Of a DNA stretch of 64,000 bases, positions 8,446-18,292 are shown in pieces. Position 1 is the first letter of the stretch. The number at the start of each line of letters is the position of its first letter. The DNA is from JAJEEA01 sp965243615. GTDB lineage: Bacteria; Acidobacteriota; Vicinamibacteria; Vicinamibacterales; UBA8438. The stretch lies in the NCBI GenBank assembly GCA_965243615.1, contig CBDEVO010000003.1:4464001-4528000 (forward strand), written 5' to 3'. Under the pieces are notes generated by a model. That model searched no databases and was not told where the DNA came from. It saw only the letters and a program-made list of their open reading frames with translations. A program made the position numbers and the translations under genes.

Positions 8446-9933
8446 CTACCACGCGAGCGTCTTGCTGACGGCGATTCGACCCGGCCCAACGTCCAGTGAC
8501 GGCGCGGCCGGCACGTCAGACCAGACCGTGGCCAGCATGATGCCGGTACCGGCCAGACCGATGCCGGCCACGACTCCGGGCGTGTAGATCTCGGTGAGGC
8601 ATCCCACCACGCCCTCGACAAGCGGACCGGCGAGCGGGACTTCGAGCCCCAAGACCGTCACACACTTTTCCTGCTGCATGGGCATGAGCAGCCCCAAGGC
8701 GACCAGCCCGACTCCGCCCCAGGTGCGAGTCATCGAACGCTTCCGCCCGCCAGCTTCCTGCTGAAGCGCCGACGCGACACCGGCCTCCGCCGCTCCACGC
8801 TCCGCCGCCTGCATGATGGATTCCGCCAGCGCAGCCGCCTGACGCTCCCCAGCTTCCTGAAGCGCTGATGCGACACCGGCCTCCACCGCTCCACGTTCCG
8901 ACGCCTCGACCATGGGTTCCGCTGGCGCGACCGGCTGACGCTCGCCAGCTTCCGGCTGAAGCACTGCCGCGACGCCGGCCTCCACCGTTCCACGCGCCCC
9001 CGCCTCGATCATGGGTTCCGCCAGCGCGACCGGTTGGCGGTCGCGCCTTTCGCGCGGCAGCGCTGCGCCGACGCCAGCCTGCAGCGCTGCACGCTCGGCC
9101 GCCTCGTTGATGGGTTCCGCCGGCGCAGCCGGCTGAACCCGAACCCTCAGCAGTGCGCGACCGCCCACCTCCAGCTCGGTCCCCCCCTGCTCCAGGACTT
9201 CGCGATCGAGCTCAAGTCGCCACCTGGCGCATACGTCGTCACTCAGGACGTCGGTTTCCATCAGCCGTAGCCGGAGCGAGTCGTTCGGATAAACTCGGAG
9301 CGCACCAGGCGTCCTCATGGCAACCAGGGCTCTCAACTCGCGCCTGCCGGCGGTCAGGACTCTTGTCCGGTCGTTGAGCGGCGCGAGCTGGTTCCTCTGA
9401 GCCTGCAAGAAAAGGGCTTCCCCGTCGGTCAGCGGCATGCTCTGCTCCAGCCGCTGCACGGCCTGGTCTACTCGGGTCTGCTCACGCCTCAGCGCTTGTC
9501 GTTCCTCGGACGACAGTTGGCGCGAATTCTCCCTCCGCTCCCGAGCAAGCTCCCGCTGCGACCCGCGTAACGCTTCGAGCTCTCGTCGCTGCTCATCAGA
9601 CAGGGGCCGCGTCCTTTGTTCGCGTTGTGCCAAGGGTTCAATGCGTCCGCTGAGGTCCATGACCCTGGGTCGCAACTCCGCCAGCTCCCGGTCGATCTCG
9701 TCGATTTGCTGTTCGACTTTCGCGTCGCGACGGTCGGCGGTGGCATAGTACTCGGGTGCGGTGAAGGCGTCGGTACATCCGGCCGTGCCGCCCAAGACCT
9801 GCAGCGTCAGTCGGTACGCCTCTCTGCTTCCCGTGGCCCCGGGTTGGGCCAGTGTCGCGCTCGCGCCCGCGACAAAGACCACCGGCACCATGACCGCAAC
9901 CATCTCCAACTTGGTGCTGTTCCTCCGGATCAT
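8446..9933 (-). CDS. Exported coiled-coil protein with repeated Ala/Glu segments
   Basis: This 495-residue protein starts at the ATG at 9933, which overlaps the stop of the previous gene as ATGA. An N-terminal signal sequence is visible (VPVVFVAGASATLAQ). Residues ~65-185 are charged and heptad-like (EQQIDEIDRELAELR and REQTRVDQAVQRLEQ), indicating a long coiled coil. Residues ~275-400 hold about four imperfect copies of a ~33-residue unit (AEPMIEAGARGTVEAGVAA). A hydrophobic C-terminal part (LVALGLLMP and VVAGIGLAGTGIMLA) may anchor it. No family is recognised. An envelope structural role is inferred. Confidence 0.62.
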   Translation of the reverse strand: MIRRNSTKLEMVAVMVPVVFVAGASATLAQPGATGSREAYRLTLQVLGGTAGCTDAFTAPEYYATADRRDAKVEQQIDEIDRELAELRPRVMDLSGRIEPLAQREQRTRPLSDEQRRELEALRGSQRELARERRENSRQLSSEERQALRREQTRVDQAVQRLEQSMPLTDGEALFLQAQRNQLAPLNDRTRVLTAGRRELRALVAMRTPGALRVYPNDSLRLRLMETDVLSDDVCARWRLELDREVLEQGGTELEVGGRALLRVRVQPAAPAEPINEAAERAALQAGVGAALPRERRDRQPVALAEPMIEAGARGTVEAGVAAVLQPEAGERQPVAPAEPMVEASERGAVEAGVASALQEAGERQAAALAESIMQAAERGAAEAGVASALQQEAGGRKRSMTRTWGGVGLVALGLLMPMQQEKCVTVLGLEVPLAGPLVEGVVGCLTEIYTPGVVAGIGLAGTGIMLATVWSDVPAAPSLDVGPGRIAVSKTLAW

Positions 9934-10535
9934 TGCCGTCTCCTTTCGATGTCGGATTGCCGTCGCCGGGGAACAGGCTCTCCTAGCGGTGGGAGCTGGG
10001 AGGGGTCGATTTGGCTGACCGAGTGCAACCCGCCGCCGGCCGGCCGGATACGGTACGTAGCCTCCGGCGTCCGCACCGTCCCCGCGACCACGTTGCCGTT
10101 GACGACCAGGGTCACCGTGCCCATCTCCACGCCCGCCAGTTGGCCCGACATCGAATAGCCGCCCGAGAAGGTCGGCGCGGTACGCTCCACCAGCCCCGTG
10201 AACGTCGCGTCGTCAAACAGGTTCAGCCGCAGTACGCCCGAGGGTTCGACCGCGCCAGCCGCGCCCACAGCCGCCTCGTCCACCGGCGGCGTGAGCTGTC
10301 CGAAGTCAATGACGACCAGATGCCGCCGCACGGTCAAAGAATCGGGAGGGGTCTCGGAGCCTGGAGCGCCAACCGCTGCCGCCGGCTCGACCGAACGGAA
10401 GAGGCCGGCAGTCTGCCCCGCCGCCTTGCCGGCCGTCAACACGCCCAGCACCAGCATCCCTGACAGTACCGTACCGGGTACCGGGAGCCAGCCCCACCGC
10501 GCGGTCGCTTGCAGAACGTGTCTCTTTGCATTCAT
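9930..10535 (-). CDS. Secreted stand-alone protein resembling a metalloprotease propeptide
   Basis: This 201-residue protein starts at the ATG at 10535, preceded by a GGAG ribosome-binding site. A signal peptide ends near AAGQTAG. The body (RLNLFDDATFTGLVERTAP ... VVAGTVRTPEATYRIRPAG) resembles the prodomain found before M12-type zinc proteases in related genomes. Here no catalytic domain follows. The protein ends in a basic tail (RRRQSDIERRRQ) at an ATGA overlap with the next gene. Either the protease part was lost or the domain acts in trans, for example as an inhibitor of the duplicated protease at 12067-16944. The resemblance is from memory of the family and needs a profile search. Confidence 0.55.
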   Translation of the reverse strand: MNAKRHVLQATARWGWLPVPGTVLSGMLVLGVLTAGKAAGQTAGLFRSVEPAAAVGAPGSETPPDSLTVRRHLVVIDFGQLTPPVDEAAVGAAGAVEPSGVLRLNLFDDATFTGLVERTAPTFSGGYSMSGQLAGVEMGTVTLVVNGNVVAGTVRTPEATYRIRPAGGGLHSVSQIDPSQLPPLGEPVPRRRQSDIERRRQ

Positions 10536-10578
10536 CTCAATCACTCCAGGTGACGGGCACCGCTCCCTGCCGCCGCGA

Positions 10579-12033
10579 GGGTGTCCCACTGATAGTAGAA
10601 GGTCGGTGACGACGGGACCCTCACGCTACCCTACCTTCTGCAGCTCGGCAAGGGCATCTTCCTCATCGAGGTGCGCCTTCAGCATCCAGAGATGCTGGTA
10701 GCCGGTGATGCGCCGGAAGTTCTTCTCCGTCTCCCGGAACGTCGTCGCCGCCCAGCGCACCACCATCTCCCCGTTCCGCCAGCGCGTGACCCGCCGCGTG
10801 TGCTGACGAACCCCCGCGTGCGACGAGTCGATGATGTTCGTCGTCGTCAGGCACCGGCGCAGCGCCAGCGGCAGCCCCAGGCGATTGACGGTGAACATCT
10901 CCGCGAGCCCTTCGCGCACGCTCGCCGCCGCCGACGGCCACTCCCGCTCCAGCCAGGAGGCGTACTGCTCCAGCTTGCGCGTGCCCTCGTCCGCCTCCAG
11001 CTTCCACGCCGCCCGCAGCGTCGACCGCGCCTGGTCCTGCTGCGCCTTCGGCAGATGGCCGGCAACGTTGCGGATTTTGTGATTTCTACACCGCTGGACC
11101 GGATTCTGCGCGCCGAAGACATGACCGATGGCGCTGCGCAGCGCCTTGGCGCCGTCGATCACGAACAGGCGCCGCCGGTCCGCCCGCAGGCCGCGCTCGA
11201 CCAGCTCCTCGAGCAGGGCCGTCGCCACCGTCGCGTTCTCAGACCCGCCTTCCCGAAGCCCCAGCACGTGCTTGCGCCCCGTCGCGTCCACGCCGACGGC
11301 TGCGAGCACGTGGTAGTCGCCGAACACGATCCCGTCGACGTAGACCACCAGCACGTCCAGCTCGCTCAGGTCCCGCTCGGCGAGCTCCGCCAGAACCCGC
11401 GTCCCCGCCTCGATGGTCTCCCGCGAGACCGCCGACTTGCTGATCCCCACTTGGTCGGCCATCTTCGGCAGCACCCTGGCGTAGCGGCGCGTCGACACCC
11501 CGTTCATCACCAGCTCCAGCATCCGGTCGGCCAGCCCCTGGTTCGCCCGCAACGCCGTGTAGGCCGGGACCTCCACCTGGACCTCCGCCTCGCCCGACTC
11601 ATCGGCGCGCCGCCGCTTCTTGCGCAGCCGCGGCTTGGCGACCCGCAACTGCCGTTCCTTCAAGGCGACCCGGCCGCCCTGCACCCCATGCCAGTACACC
11701 TCCCGGTCAGCGCCGTAGCGCCCCTGCGCCTTCGGTCCCGCCACCTGTTCGGCGCTCATCTGCAGGACCGCCTCGACCGTCGCCCGCCCCATCACGTCGA
11801 TCACCTCGTCGATGGCGCGCTCGCCCTTCTCCAGCAGCTCGACGAGCGGGATCAGCAACTGCCCGTCCTTCGCCAGCCAGTCCGCCAGCTCCCGACTGCT
11901 GGCCGTGGATTCCTCGCCCACGATCCTGTACGCTTGCTCCTTCACGGTGGCGTCTCCTTTCTGTTGACCACCCGACCAATATCACGGTCGGGCATGGAGT
12001 CGCCACCGACTTTCCACTACGCCCGGGTCACCC
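10579..12033 (-). mobile_element. IS256-family insertion sequence, complete
   Basis: The element holds one transposase gene flanked by imperfect terminal inverted repeats of about 35 bp. The outer end at 10579 reads GGGTGTCCC and, after a short gap, GTCGGTGACGAC. The inverted other end at 12033 reads GGGTGACCC and then GTCGGTGGCGAC. CCTGCCGC occurs within a few bases of both ends and could derive from an 8-9 bp target duplication, but the register is not exact. It separates the LRR/protease gene from the propeptide-like gene. A decayed copy of the same end is at 18293-18538. Confidence 0.8.
10626..11945 (-). CDS. IS256 family transposase
   Basis: This 439-residue DDE transposase lies inside the insertion sequence. 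Motifs of the IS256/MULE fold are present: VVYVDGIVF with the first Asp, FVIDGAKALR with the second Asp, a C/H-containing stretch (VQRCRNHKIRNV), and TFRETEKNFRRI with the catalytic Glu. The length is typical of intact IS256 transposases and I see no frameshift, so this copy may be active. Translation starts just inside the right-hand inverted repeat. Confidence 0.92.
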   Translation of the reverse strand: MKEQAYRIVGEESTASSRELADWLAKDGQLLIPLVELLEKGERAIDEVIDVMGRATVEAVLQMSAEQVAGPKAQGRYGADREVYWHGVQGGRVALKERQLRVAKPRLRKKRRRADESGEAEVQVEVPAYTALRANQGLADRMLELVMNGVSTRRYARVLPKMADQVGISKSAVSRETIEAGTRVLAELAERDLSELDVLVVYVDGIVFGDYHVLAAVGVDATGRKHVLGLREGGSENATVATALLEELVERGLRADRRRLFVIDGAKALRSAIGHVFGAQNPVQRCRNHKIRNVAGHLPKAQQDQARSTLRAAWKLEADEGTRKLEQYASWLEREWPSAAASVREGLAEMFTVNRLGLPLALRRCLTTTNIIDSSHAGVRQHTRRVTRWRNGEMVVRWAATTFRETEKNFRRITGYQHLWMLKAHLDEEDALAELQKVG

Positions 12034-12066
12034 TCCCTGCCGCTCCTGCCGCGCTGGCAAGCTGCC

Positions 12067-15000
12067 TCACTCCAACGCCACCACCGCGGCACGCAGTTCC
12101 GTCAGGTGCACGGCCCGGATTGGCGTCGTTCCTCCCACAGGTGCGGCGTCGGTCCACCGCGGCGTCGGCCGTCCCGCCGACGAGAACGCCTCGTCGAGCG
12201 CTTCCCGCAGCTCCAGCAGATGCGCGAGCTTCACCGGTGTCACCGCGGGCCGCAGCACCGGGTCGGTCCAGCGGAACCGTCTCAGTCCCGCCGCGGTCCG
12301 GAGGGCGTCGATCCGCGTCCGCAGCTCCGTGAAGTGGACCGCCCGGACCGGCGTCACTCCCGGTCGCAGGGGGTCGTCGGTGAACGGCACCGGCGCCGCG
12401 ACGACCCTCACCCCGAACTGCTGCGCAGCGCTCAGGCCGCCGGGGTCGGTCGCCGTCACCCGGATCGCGGCCGTGCCCTCGGCCACGCCCGTCAGCGTCA
12501 CGCGGGCGCCCACCGCCCGTACCGCCGCGACGTCAGGAGCGGAGGACGATGCGGCATAGGTCAGCGGGTCGTCGTCGGGATCGTCGAACGCCGGCGACAC
12601 GTCCACGGTGAGCGTGCCGTCCAGGGTCAGTCGCCGGTCCGGCAGGGTCCCCACCGCGACCGGCGCGCGGTTGACGCGCGGAGGTCGATCCCGCCACGCC
12701 GCCGCCGCGGGACCCATGGCGTTGAGGACCGCCGTCGCGTCCGCCGCGCCGGTCACGCCCGAGCCGGTGCCGAAGGCCACGCCCAGCGGGTCGCCGTCGT
12801 AGTGCTGGTGCGGATTCGAGAAACGAGGCGCGCGCGAGCACCGAGCGTCGGTCAGCCCGCATTGGGTCGAGTAGGACATGATCGTGACCCAGCGGCTGGA
12901 CGGAGGGGCGTTGGGCTGTAACATCTCCTGGTTCACGTAGCCGTACGCCGGGTGCGACAGCACGCTCTCTTCGGCGATCTGGACCTGGAACCGATCGTGA
13001 AGCAGCCCCAGGTTGTGCCCGAGCTCGTGCGCGAAGACGATGCCGCCGCAGTCGAGCGCAGTGATACCGAAGGGACCGGGCCAGCCAAGCTGCGGGAGGA
13101 AAGCTATGCCGCAGACCCAGTATGGGTTGCCGACGATCAAGTGCACCATGTCGGCCCCGGTCCGATCGCGCAAGGCGTGCGCCTCGTCCAGGAAGCCGTC
13201 CTCCGGATCCACAAGACGGTCGAGGTCGATTGGGCCAGCTTCCTCGTACGCCGCTTCGGACCGGCCCATCAAGGCCAAGCGCTGTCGCACTCCGCTCGTC
13301 GCGTAGGCCTGGTTGGTCTCGGCGATCCAGAGGTCGATTTCAGCCTCGATCCCTGCCGCGCCGCCCGCCGCCTCACGCGCGGCCGGCGTGTATACGACGG
13401 CGATGTCGATCGTCGCGTTCGGCTCCGCGTCACACGAAGGCCCCCAGAACTCGATCGTCGCCAGCCATTCATCCCAGGCGGCGGGCGCGCACATCCGGGT
13501 CACGAAGATGTTCAGCAGCTCGAGAGCCGACTGGTCCAGACCGGCCGGGAGAGGTCCCGACAAGCCCCAGGCGTAGGACAGGTCGAGCGTCTGCAGATTC
13601 GCTAGGCCGCCCAGCGAGGCCGGGATCGGCCCGGACAAGTCGGTGTGGGAAAGGCCCAGCGTCCGGAGGCTCGCCAGATTCCCCAGTTCGCGCGGAATTC
13701 GGCCGGTCACGCTGTTCCCCCAGAGTGCCAGATCCTGGAGGTTCTTCAGGTCTCCCAGTTCGCGCGGGATCGGGCCGGTCAACTTGTTTCGAGAGAGGTA
13801 CAAGCTGCTCAGGTTCGTTAAGTTCCCCAGTTCGGCCGGGATGGGGCCCGTCAACTCGTTCCAGGAGAGGCTCAGGTAGTTGAGACGGGGCAGGTTCCCC
13901 AACGACACCGGAACCGGGCCGGTCAAGTCGTTCTCGGCAAGCCGAAGCCGCTCCAGGTTCGCCAACTCTCCGAGCTCGACGGGGATCGTGCCGGTCAGAG
14001 CGTTACGTGCGAGGTTCAGAGACGCGAGATTCGCCAAGCCGCCCAGTTCGGCCGGGATCGGGCCGGACAACCCCGGGGTTTCCCACTGCCCGGAGAGATC
14101 CAGGTTCCGAAGATAGCTCAAGCTCCCCAGCCACCGCGGAACCAACCCGGTCAACTCGTTGAAACCGAGGTTGAGTCGCTCGAGGTTCGTCAGCCCTGCG
14201 AGCTCGAACGGAAGTGAACCGGCCAGGCCGTTGTCGTTGAGGTGCAACTCCGTGACCCGCCCGTCGGCATCGGTGGTAACGCCGTGCCACTCGCCCAACG
14301 CCGCCGACGTCTTCCAGTTCGTGCCGTCCGTCCAGTTCGCGCCATCGGTGGCGTCGTAGAGCGCCTCCAGCACCGCCCGGTCCGAGGCCACGCTGCCCTG
14401 CGGGTCCGGTTCGGCCGGCCCGGCCACGGTCGCCGAGAATGCGCGCGACACGCTCAGCCCGCCCGTATCGGTCGCCGCCACCCGGACCGTCGCCGTGCCC
14501 TCGCCCGCTCCCGTGAGCGCCACGACGGCGCCCGTCGCCTGCGCCCGCACCAGCCACGGCTCGGCGGACGCCGCCGTGTAGGTCAGCACGTCGCCGTCGG
14601 GGTCGACGAAAGCCTGCGAGACGTCCACCCCCAGCACGTCGCCCACTGAGTCGAGTCTCCGGTCCGGCAGCGTCCCCACCGCGACCGGCGGCCGGTTGGC
14701 GGCATCGGCAGGGCGGTCCCGCCAGGCCGCCACCGCGGGCCCCATGGCTTCGAGAACGGCCGCGGCGTCCGAAGCTCCGGTCAGCCCGGACCCCGTGCCG
14801 AAGGGGACGCCCAACGGGTCGCCGCCGTGGCGCTGACGTGGATTCGAGAAGCGAGGCAGCTCCGAGCAGGCGACATTGGCCAGGTTGCAGTGCCCGCGGT
14901 AGGACATGATCGTGACCCAGCGGGCCGACTGCGGCGCGCCGGCGCCGAACACCGCCTGATTCACGTAGCCGTACCCCGGGTGCGAAGACAGGCTCCCCTC

Positions 15001-16944
15001 GAGGAGGTCCACCTGGAACCGGTCGTGATGCAGCCCCATGTTGTGGCCGAGCTCGTGCGCGAAGGTGATGCCGCCGCAGTCGATGCTGGTGAGCCCGAAG
15101 CCGCCGGGAAGCTGGGCTATGCCGCAAACGTAGGAATCGAAAGAGATCAGATGCACGAGGTCGGCGCCGGTCCGGTCGCGCAGGGCGTGCACCTCGTCCA
15201 TGTGGCCATCCGACGGATCCGCGAGCCGGCCGAGGTCGAGATCGGGGAACTCCTCGATGTACGACACCTCGGACCGACCGACCAGCGCCAAGCGCTGCTG
15301 CACGCCGCTCGTCGCGTAGGCCTCGTTGGTCTCGGCGATCATGAGGTCGATCACCGCCTCGATGCCCGCACCGCCGCCGGCCCACTCGCGCGCGGCTGGT
15401 GTGTAGACGACGGCGACGTCGATCGTCACGTCCGGCTCCGCCTCGCACGAAGGCCCCCAGAACTCGATCGTCGCGAGCCATTCATCCCAGGCGGCGGGCG
15501 AGCAGGTCTGCGTCACGAAGACGTCCAGCTCCTCGAGAGCCGACTGCTCCAGGCCGGCCGGGAGCGGTCCCGACAGACCCCAGTTGTAGGACAGGTCCAG
15601 CCGCTCGAGGTTCGCTAGGTTGGCCAGCGCGATGGGCAGTCGACCCGTCAACTCGTTCTCGTACAGATACAGCTCCTTGAGGCCAGCCAAGCCGCCCAGT
15701 TCGGCAGGAATCGGACCGCTCAAGTCGTTCCCGGTAAGTCTGAGCGTCTCGAGGCTCCCCAGGTTCCCAATGCGAGGGGGGATCGCGCCGCTCAAGTCGT
15801 TATAGGAGAGGTCCAGCCACGTGAGTTGTTCCAGGTCCCCTAGCCGCGCAGGGATCGCGCCGCTCAACTCGTTGCTTTGGAGCTCCAGCACCCCCAGCTT
15901 CGCCAAGCTGCCCAGTTCGTAAGGAATCGCGCCGCTCAACTCGTTGCCGCCGAGGAGCAACCACTCGAGCTGTTCCAGGTTGCCCAGTTCCGCCGGGATC
16001 GGGCCGCTCAAGTCGTTCGAGGCGATGGAAAGCCTCCGGAGACGGCTCAGACGCCCCAATGCTCGGGGAATACGTCCTGTCAGCGCGTTGTCGACGACCT
16101 GCTGTGCGGCCTCGTCCCATCGAGATCCCAGGCGCAGCTCCTCCAGATGAGTCAGTTCGCCTATGACATCGGGTATTCGACCCGTCAACCCGTTGCCGAG
16201 CAACACCAACTCCGTGACCCGGCCATCGGCATCGGTGGTCACGCCGTACCACTCGCCCAGGGCAGCCGATGTCTTCCAGTTCGTGTTGTCCGTCCAGCTC
16301 GGGCCGCCGGTCGCGTCGTAGAGCGCTTCCAGCACTTCGCGGTCGGCCGTCGATGTTGTCGACGACCTCACCGTTACCGGGATGGTCTGGATCGCGCTAT
16401 CGCCGTCGGGATCGCTGGCGGTGACCGCAACGGTGGCGCTGCCCGCCGCCATCGGCGTGAGCGTGACCGCGCTGCCCGACACGGCGACAGCAACGATCGC
16501 GGTCCGGCTCGAACTCGCGGCGTACGTCAGCGGGTCACCGTCCGGATCGGTGAAGTACGACGCAACGTCAACGGACGCTGTCGCGCCGCCGCCGGTCAGC
16601 GTCTGCGCCGGAATCGAGCCGATGGGAGAGGGTGGCCGGTTGGTGGTCCCTCCGCCGGGCAGCGCATCTATCCGCCACCGTGACGTACCAGCGATTCTGC
16701 TTGCCCTGAATCCGTTCAGGTCCAGGCTGTTGCCGGAGCAGATGAACCCGTAGCATCCGGAGCCATCGGCTCTGATCTCGAATCGATTGGTGCCGGCGCC
16801 GATGCCGGGGATGTCGACCGTGCAGAAATCGCCTGGCCTCAACTCTTGCCCGACACGGCACGCGTCCGACTGGGCACCGGCCGTTCCCGCGAAGCCGATG
16901 AGCCACGCGACCCCGGCCGCAACCAGACAGGTATTCACGCGCAT
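12067..16944 (-). CDS. Secreted multidomain protein: two LRR plus M12-type zinc protease units
   Basis: This 1625-residue protein has a signal peptide (residues 1-24, cut near AGAQS). The order is: a short Cys-containing domain; a cadherin/Ig-like domain (~105-190); plant-type leucine-rich repeats of the LxGxIPxELG type (~205-460); a zinc protease with HELGHNMGLHHD near residue 630 and a later IMSY Met-turn; and a second Ig-like domain. A second LRR block follows (~858-1130), then a second protease with HELGHNLGLLHD near 1304 and another Ig-like domain. The C terminus has three copies of a motif of the type TPVRAVHLTELR. The two halves are clearly homologous at an offset of about 676 residues. 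Both catalytic sites look intact (HExxHxxGxxHD). The likely role is an extracellular or surface protease with protein-binding LRRs. Confidence 0.9.
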   Translation of the reverse strand: MRVNTCLVAAGVAWLIGFAGTAGAQSDACRVGQELRPGDFCTVDIPGIGAGTNRFEIRADGSGCYGFICSGNSLDLNGFRASRIAGTSRWRIDALPGGGTTNRPPSPIGSIPAQTLTGGGATASVDVASYFTDPDGDPLTYAASSSRTAIVAVAVSGSAVTLTPMAAGSATVAVTASDPDGDSAIQTIPVTVRSSTTSTADREVLEALYDATGGPSWTDNTNWKTSAALGEWYGVTTDADGRVTELVLLGNGLTGRIPDVIGELTHLEELRLGSRWDEAAQQVVDNALTGRIPRALGRLSRLRRLSIASNDLSGPIPAELGNLEQLEWLLLGGNELSGAIPYELGSLAKLGVLELQSNELSGAIPARLGDLEQLTWLDLSYNDLSGAIPPRIGNLGSLETLRLTGNDLSGPIPAELGGLAGLKELYLYENELTGRLPIALANLANLERLDLSYNWGLSGPLPAGLEQSALEELDVFVTQTCSPAAWDEWLATIEFWGPSCEAEPDVTIDVAVVYTPAAREWAGGGAGIEAVIDLMIAETNEAYATSGVQQRLALVGRSEVSYIEEFPDLDLGRLADPSDGHMDEVHALRDRTGADLVHLISFDSYVCGIAQLPGGFGLTSIDCGGITFAHELGHNMGLHHDRFQVDLLEGSLSSHPGYGYVNQAVFGAGAPQSARWVTIMSYRGHCNLANVACSELPRFSNPRQRHGGDPLGVPFGTGSGLTGASDAAAVLEAMGPAVAAWRDRPADAANRPPVAVGTLPDRRLDSVGDVLGVDVSQAFVDPDGDVLTYTAASAEPWLVRAQATGAVVALTGAGEGTATVRVAATDTGGLSVSRAFSATVAGPAEPDPQGSVASDRAVLEALYDATDGANWTDGTNWKTSAALGEWHGVTTDADGRVTELHLNDNGLAGSLPFELAGLTNLERLNLGFNELTGLVPRWLGSLSYLRNLDLSGQWETPGLSGPIPAELGGLANLASLNLARNALTGTIPVELGELANLERLRLAENDLTGPVPVSLGNLPRLNYLSLSWNELTGPIPAELGNLTNLSSLYLSRNKLTGPIPRELGDLKNLQDLALWGNSVTGRIPRELGNLASLRTLGLSHTDLSGPIPASLGGLANLQTLDLSYAWGLSGPLPAGLDQSALELLNIFVTRMCAPAAWDEWLATIEFWGPSCDAEPNATIDIAVVYTPAAREAAGGAAGIEAEIDLWIAETNQAYATSGVRQRLALMGRSEAAYEEAGPIDLDRLVDPEDGFLDEAHALRDRTGADMVHLIVGNPYWVCGIAFLPQLGWPGPFGITALDCGGIVFAHELGHNLGLLHDRFQVQIAEESVLSHPAYGYVNQEMLQPNAPPSSRWVTIMSYSTQCGLTDARCSRAPRFSNPHQHYDGDPLGVAFGTGSGVTGAADATAVLNAMGPAAAAWRDRPPRVNRAPVAVGTLPDRRLTLDGTLTVDVSPAFDDPDDDPLTYAASSSAPDVAAVRAVGARVTLTGVAEGTAAIRVTATDPGGLSAAQQFGVRVVAAPVPFTDDPLRPGVTPVRAVHFTELRTRIDALRTAAGLRRFRWTDPVLRPAVTPVKLAHLLELREALDEAFSSAGRPTPRWTDAAPVGGTTPIRAVHLTELRAAVVALE

Positions 16945-17039
16945 GCTTTCCGCCTCCCTGTGTATCTTGGCGGATTACGCCAACACGGTGCAGGACGAGT
17001 ACCGCCCGAGGCCAAGGCGAAACGGCGATTCAGAATCCT

Positions 17040-17062
17040 GGGGGGGGGGGGGGGGGGGGGGG
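17040..17062. repeat. G23 homopolymer
   Basis: This is an uninterrupted run of 23 G on the plus strand, between the promoter side of the protease gene and an IS110 remnant. Runs this long are rare in genomes and are a common no-signal artefact of two-colour sequencing, so the join across this point may not be real. Confidence 0.95.
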
Positions 17063-17065
17063 TAA

Positions 17066-17872
17066 ATGCCTATTTTTCAGTGGGTTATGTGCATAGCGCC
17101 CCGCGCGGTCGCGGGACAGGACCCCGCGCAGATGGTCGCGGGCGTCAAGGGCAGGGCCCGCAAGAAGGTCCCGGCGCTGCTGGACGCTCTGGGGAAAGGC
17201 CTCGACGAGGGCGCGAAGCCGCTGGTGGTCCTGCTGCGCGACCTGCTGGATACGGTCGAGTGGTCGCTGGCGGACCTGGAGCGGCGCATTCTGGATGCGG
17301 TCGCGCGAGACTACGAACTGCCCTGGACACTGCTGCAGACGCTGCCGGGGACCGGCCCCCTGGCCGCGGCCGCCCTGCTGGCCGAAGTGGGCGACGCGTT
17401 CGGCACCGCCCGGCGGCTGTCGAGCTGTGCGGGCATGTGCCCGGGCAATCACGAGTCGGCCGGCGAGAGCCGGGGCGGGAAGCGGCGCAAGGGCAACGTC
17501 TACCTGCGGCGGAATCCTGTGCGAGATTGCCCACGCGGCGGCGCGCACGCACGACGTGCAGTTTGGACCGTACAAACAGCATCTCACGAAGCGACGCGGC
17601 ACCGGCCGGGCGGTCGTGGCGACGGCGCACAAGATCCTGCGCATCGTCTTCGCGATGCTCCGCGACGGCGAGCCGTACCGCGACCCGCAGATCGACACCA
17701 AGCGCGGACCGCGCGCCGGAACAAGGCCCGCTGGCTGAAGATGCTGCACAAGGCCAACCTGCTCCAGGAGGTTGCCAGGGCGGCCGCCAAGCAGTTGCGC
17801 AGTGAACCGGACGGTACCGGCACGGGGACGCCGGCCGCGCCAATCAGCGCACCGGAACCGGTCACCGCTTAA
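17066..17872 (+). pseudogene. IS110-family transposase remnant
   Basis: The frame contains the C-terminal Transposase_20-type region of IS110 enzymes (LLQTLPGTGPLAAAALLAEVGD, then RRLSSCAGMCPGNHESAG). The N-terminal DEDD catalytic half is absent upstream. The reading frame is broken near 17515: the correct continuation (RILCEIAHAAARTHD ... VVATAHKILRIVF) is in another frame until about 17715. It then returns to the first frame for RNKARWLKMLHKANLL. With the 5' half missing and two frameshifts this cannot encode an active enzyme. The adjacent G23 tract may mark where the sequence was joined. Confidence 0.8.
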
Positions 17873-18292
17873 CTCGGGGACGGCCGAGGCCGCGCACGGA
17901 AGAAGCGCGAGCGGAGGGGAATCACGCGCACCGAGCGGACCCCGAAACCGCCCTAGCCGTTTCCACACCGACACAGCCGGCCTGACGAGAGCCGTCAGGC
18001 GGAACAGTCGAAGTGCGTCTACCATCTCACAGGGCTTTCAGAGGAAAGATGAACATTCCTGTGAAGTTGAACGCCAGATCCGGGGATCGTGAACGCGGAA
18101 TCCAGCAAACGTGAACGCTCGTCGGAGCGCAACCCAAGGGGACCCTCCCTGCTGCCCCGTGAACTCGCCGTGCTGCCCGACTCCGGGAGGCCATCCCGCG
18201 CAGTCGCTCGGCAAGGATACAGGGACCACCCAGGTCTCCGTCAACACATTTCCGGGCTCTCCTGTCCGGGCGCTCCCGGGCTGTCGTCGGGC
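17873..18292. other. Intergenic debris between two IS remnants
   Basis: I see no convincing gene on either strand. Short open frames here have no recognisable motif, and the sequence lies between the end of the IS110 remnant and the start of the IS256 remnant. Confidence 0.5.

Noticed and set aside
10564..12042. TCCCTGCCG on both sides of the IS256 element as a target duplication
   Set aside because: On the left it lies about 6 bp outside the inverted repeat while on the right it abuts it, so the register does not fit; it may be chance in GC-rich DNA.
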